NCBI GenBank assembly: GCA_964019415.1
Contig: OZ025882.1
Location: 4,815,427-4,879,426 of the forward strand
Direction of reading: 5' to 3'
Length of the DNA: 64,000 nucleotides
Source: Ianthella basta
Lineage: Eukaryota; Porifera; Demospongiae; Verongiida; Ianthellidae
Below, piece after piece: positions 63,469 through 64,000 of this stretch. The notes under the pieces are model-generated. The model was not told where the DNA came from. It did not search any database and saw only the letters and a list, made by a program, of their open reading frames with translations. The stretch's first letter is position 1. Each line of letters begins with the position of its first letter. Position numbers and translations under genes: made by a program.

Positions 63469-64000
63469 GTAAGTTAGCTGCATACGGAACACACATTTTA
63501 AGCTCATCAGTATAGTTGGGGTGCAGAGTTTATACATATAATGCCTGATTTGTGTTGAGCAGCTGCATAGGAGGATTAAACCTGCTTTCGTGCAGTTGCC
63601 ATTGCTTGATTCACATGTCAGATTCAATGGTTTAGTGGTAATCATGGCAGATGTTTTGATTTACCTTTTGGCTACACGGTGAACACATTAGGACATTACC
63701 CCCTTGGGGTGGTTCTCTACTGGCTGCTCACACAGCTGCATGAGATTTTAATGCTGGAAATAAATGGTTTGCTAGCGCTACCTTCATTGTGGGTGGGAAA
63801 GATCATTCCATGGGGGTAGGGGGAATAATTATGTGATTTGCATGCAGATACATTGCATTATACCTTCTCCACTGAATGGGCTTTCAGTGCTGGGCAGCAT
63901 TTTTGTGAGCTTACCCTTTCACAAGTCTTCTGGATACCTCCACATGTGAACAGTACTTTATCCAATCTGCTACACTGCTTTGTACACCTCACGATTGTTC
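63469..64000. other. Gene B intron 20, incomplete
   Basis: Begins with the donor GTAAGT after exon 20. No further exon is recognised before the window ends. Confidence 0.7.

Noticed and set aside
1-64000. tRNA, rRNA and CRISPR arrays
   Set aside because: No cloverleaf, rRNA block or regularly spaced identical repeats were found by eye; the tandem repeats present are minisatellites.

Overview
The window is nuclear DNA from an animal. It holds two very long multi-exon genes with ordinary GT-AG introns, and the introns are crowded with transposable elements. I cannot name the species. Two tandem RNF213-like genes, short to medium introns and a mix of PIF/Harbinger, Gypsy, LINE and hairpin elements fit an invertebrate such as a sponge or cnidarian, but this is inference.

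Layout: (1) A LINE retrotransposon 3' part fills about 1-1646. (2) Gene A, on the + strand, is the 3' half of an RNF213-like giant AAA-ATPase/E3 ubiquitin ligase. I could chain 41 exons from 3018 to 35152 with matching splice phase at every junction, giving 2,226 residues and the natural stop. It covers the end of one AAA module, a second AAA module, the E3 module with an RZ-type zinc finger, and the C-terminal domain. The RING finger expected in the E3 module is missing. (3) A 2.4-kb intergenic gap follows. (4) Gene B, also on the + strand, starts at 37564 and is the N-terminal half of another RNF213-like gene. It has 20 phase-matched exons to 63468 (1,723 residues) and runs off the window. 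So the window holds the tail of one RNF213-like gene and the head of the next, arranged head to tail.

Mobile elements: a PIF/Harbinger transposon (8340-16781, TAA target duplication) sits in gene A's exon 8/9 intron. A complete Gypsy LTR retrotransposon (9204-14896, LTRs identical by eye, CTGG target duplication) has jumped into that transposon's Myb-like gene. A second Harbinger family (39252-42268, TTA duplication) sits in gene B's intron 2; its transposase is inactivated by loss of the first catalytic Asp and by an internal stop. Other LINE fragments lie at 22244-22727, 38400-38790 (minus) and 46730-47740 (minus). Several hairpin or MITE families, one perfect 73-bp palindrome and simple repeats fill the other introns.

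In vertebrates RNF213 forms one large protein with a dynein-like AAA core and a ubiquitin ligase that can work without its RING, through the RZ finger. It acts in innate defence and lipid metabolism. Gene A's architecture (AAA core and RZ finger, no RING) is the most notable feature here. The exon models come from reading splice sites and reading frame by eye. Domain names come from recalled similarity to vertebrate RNF213, not from a database search.
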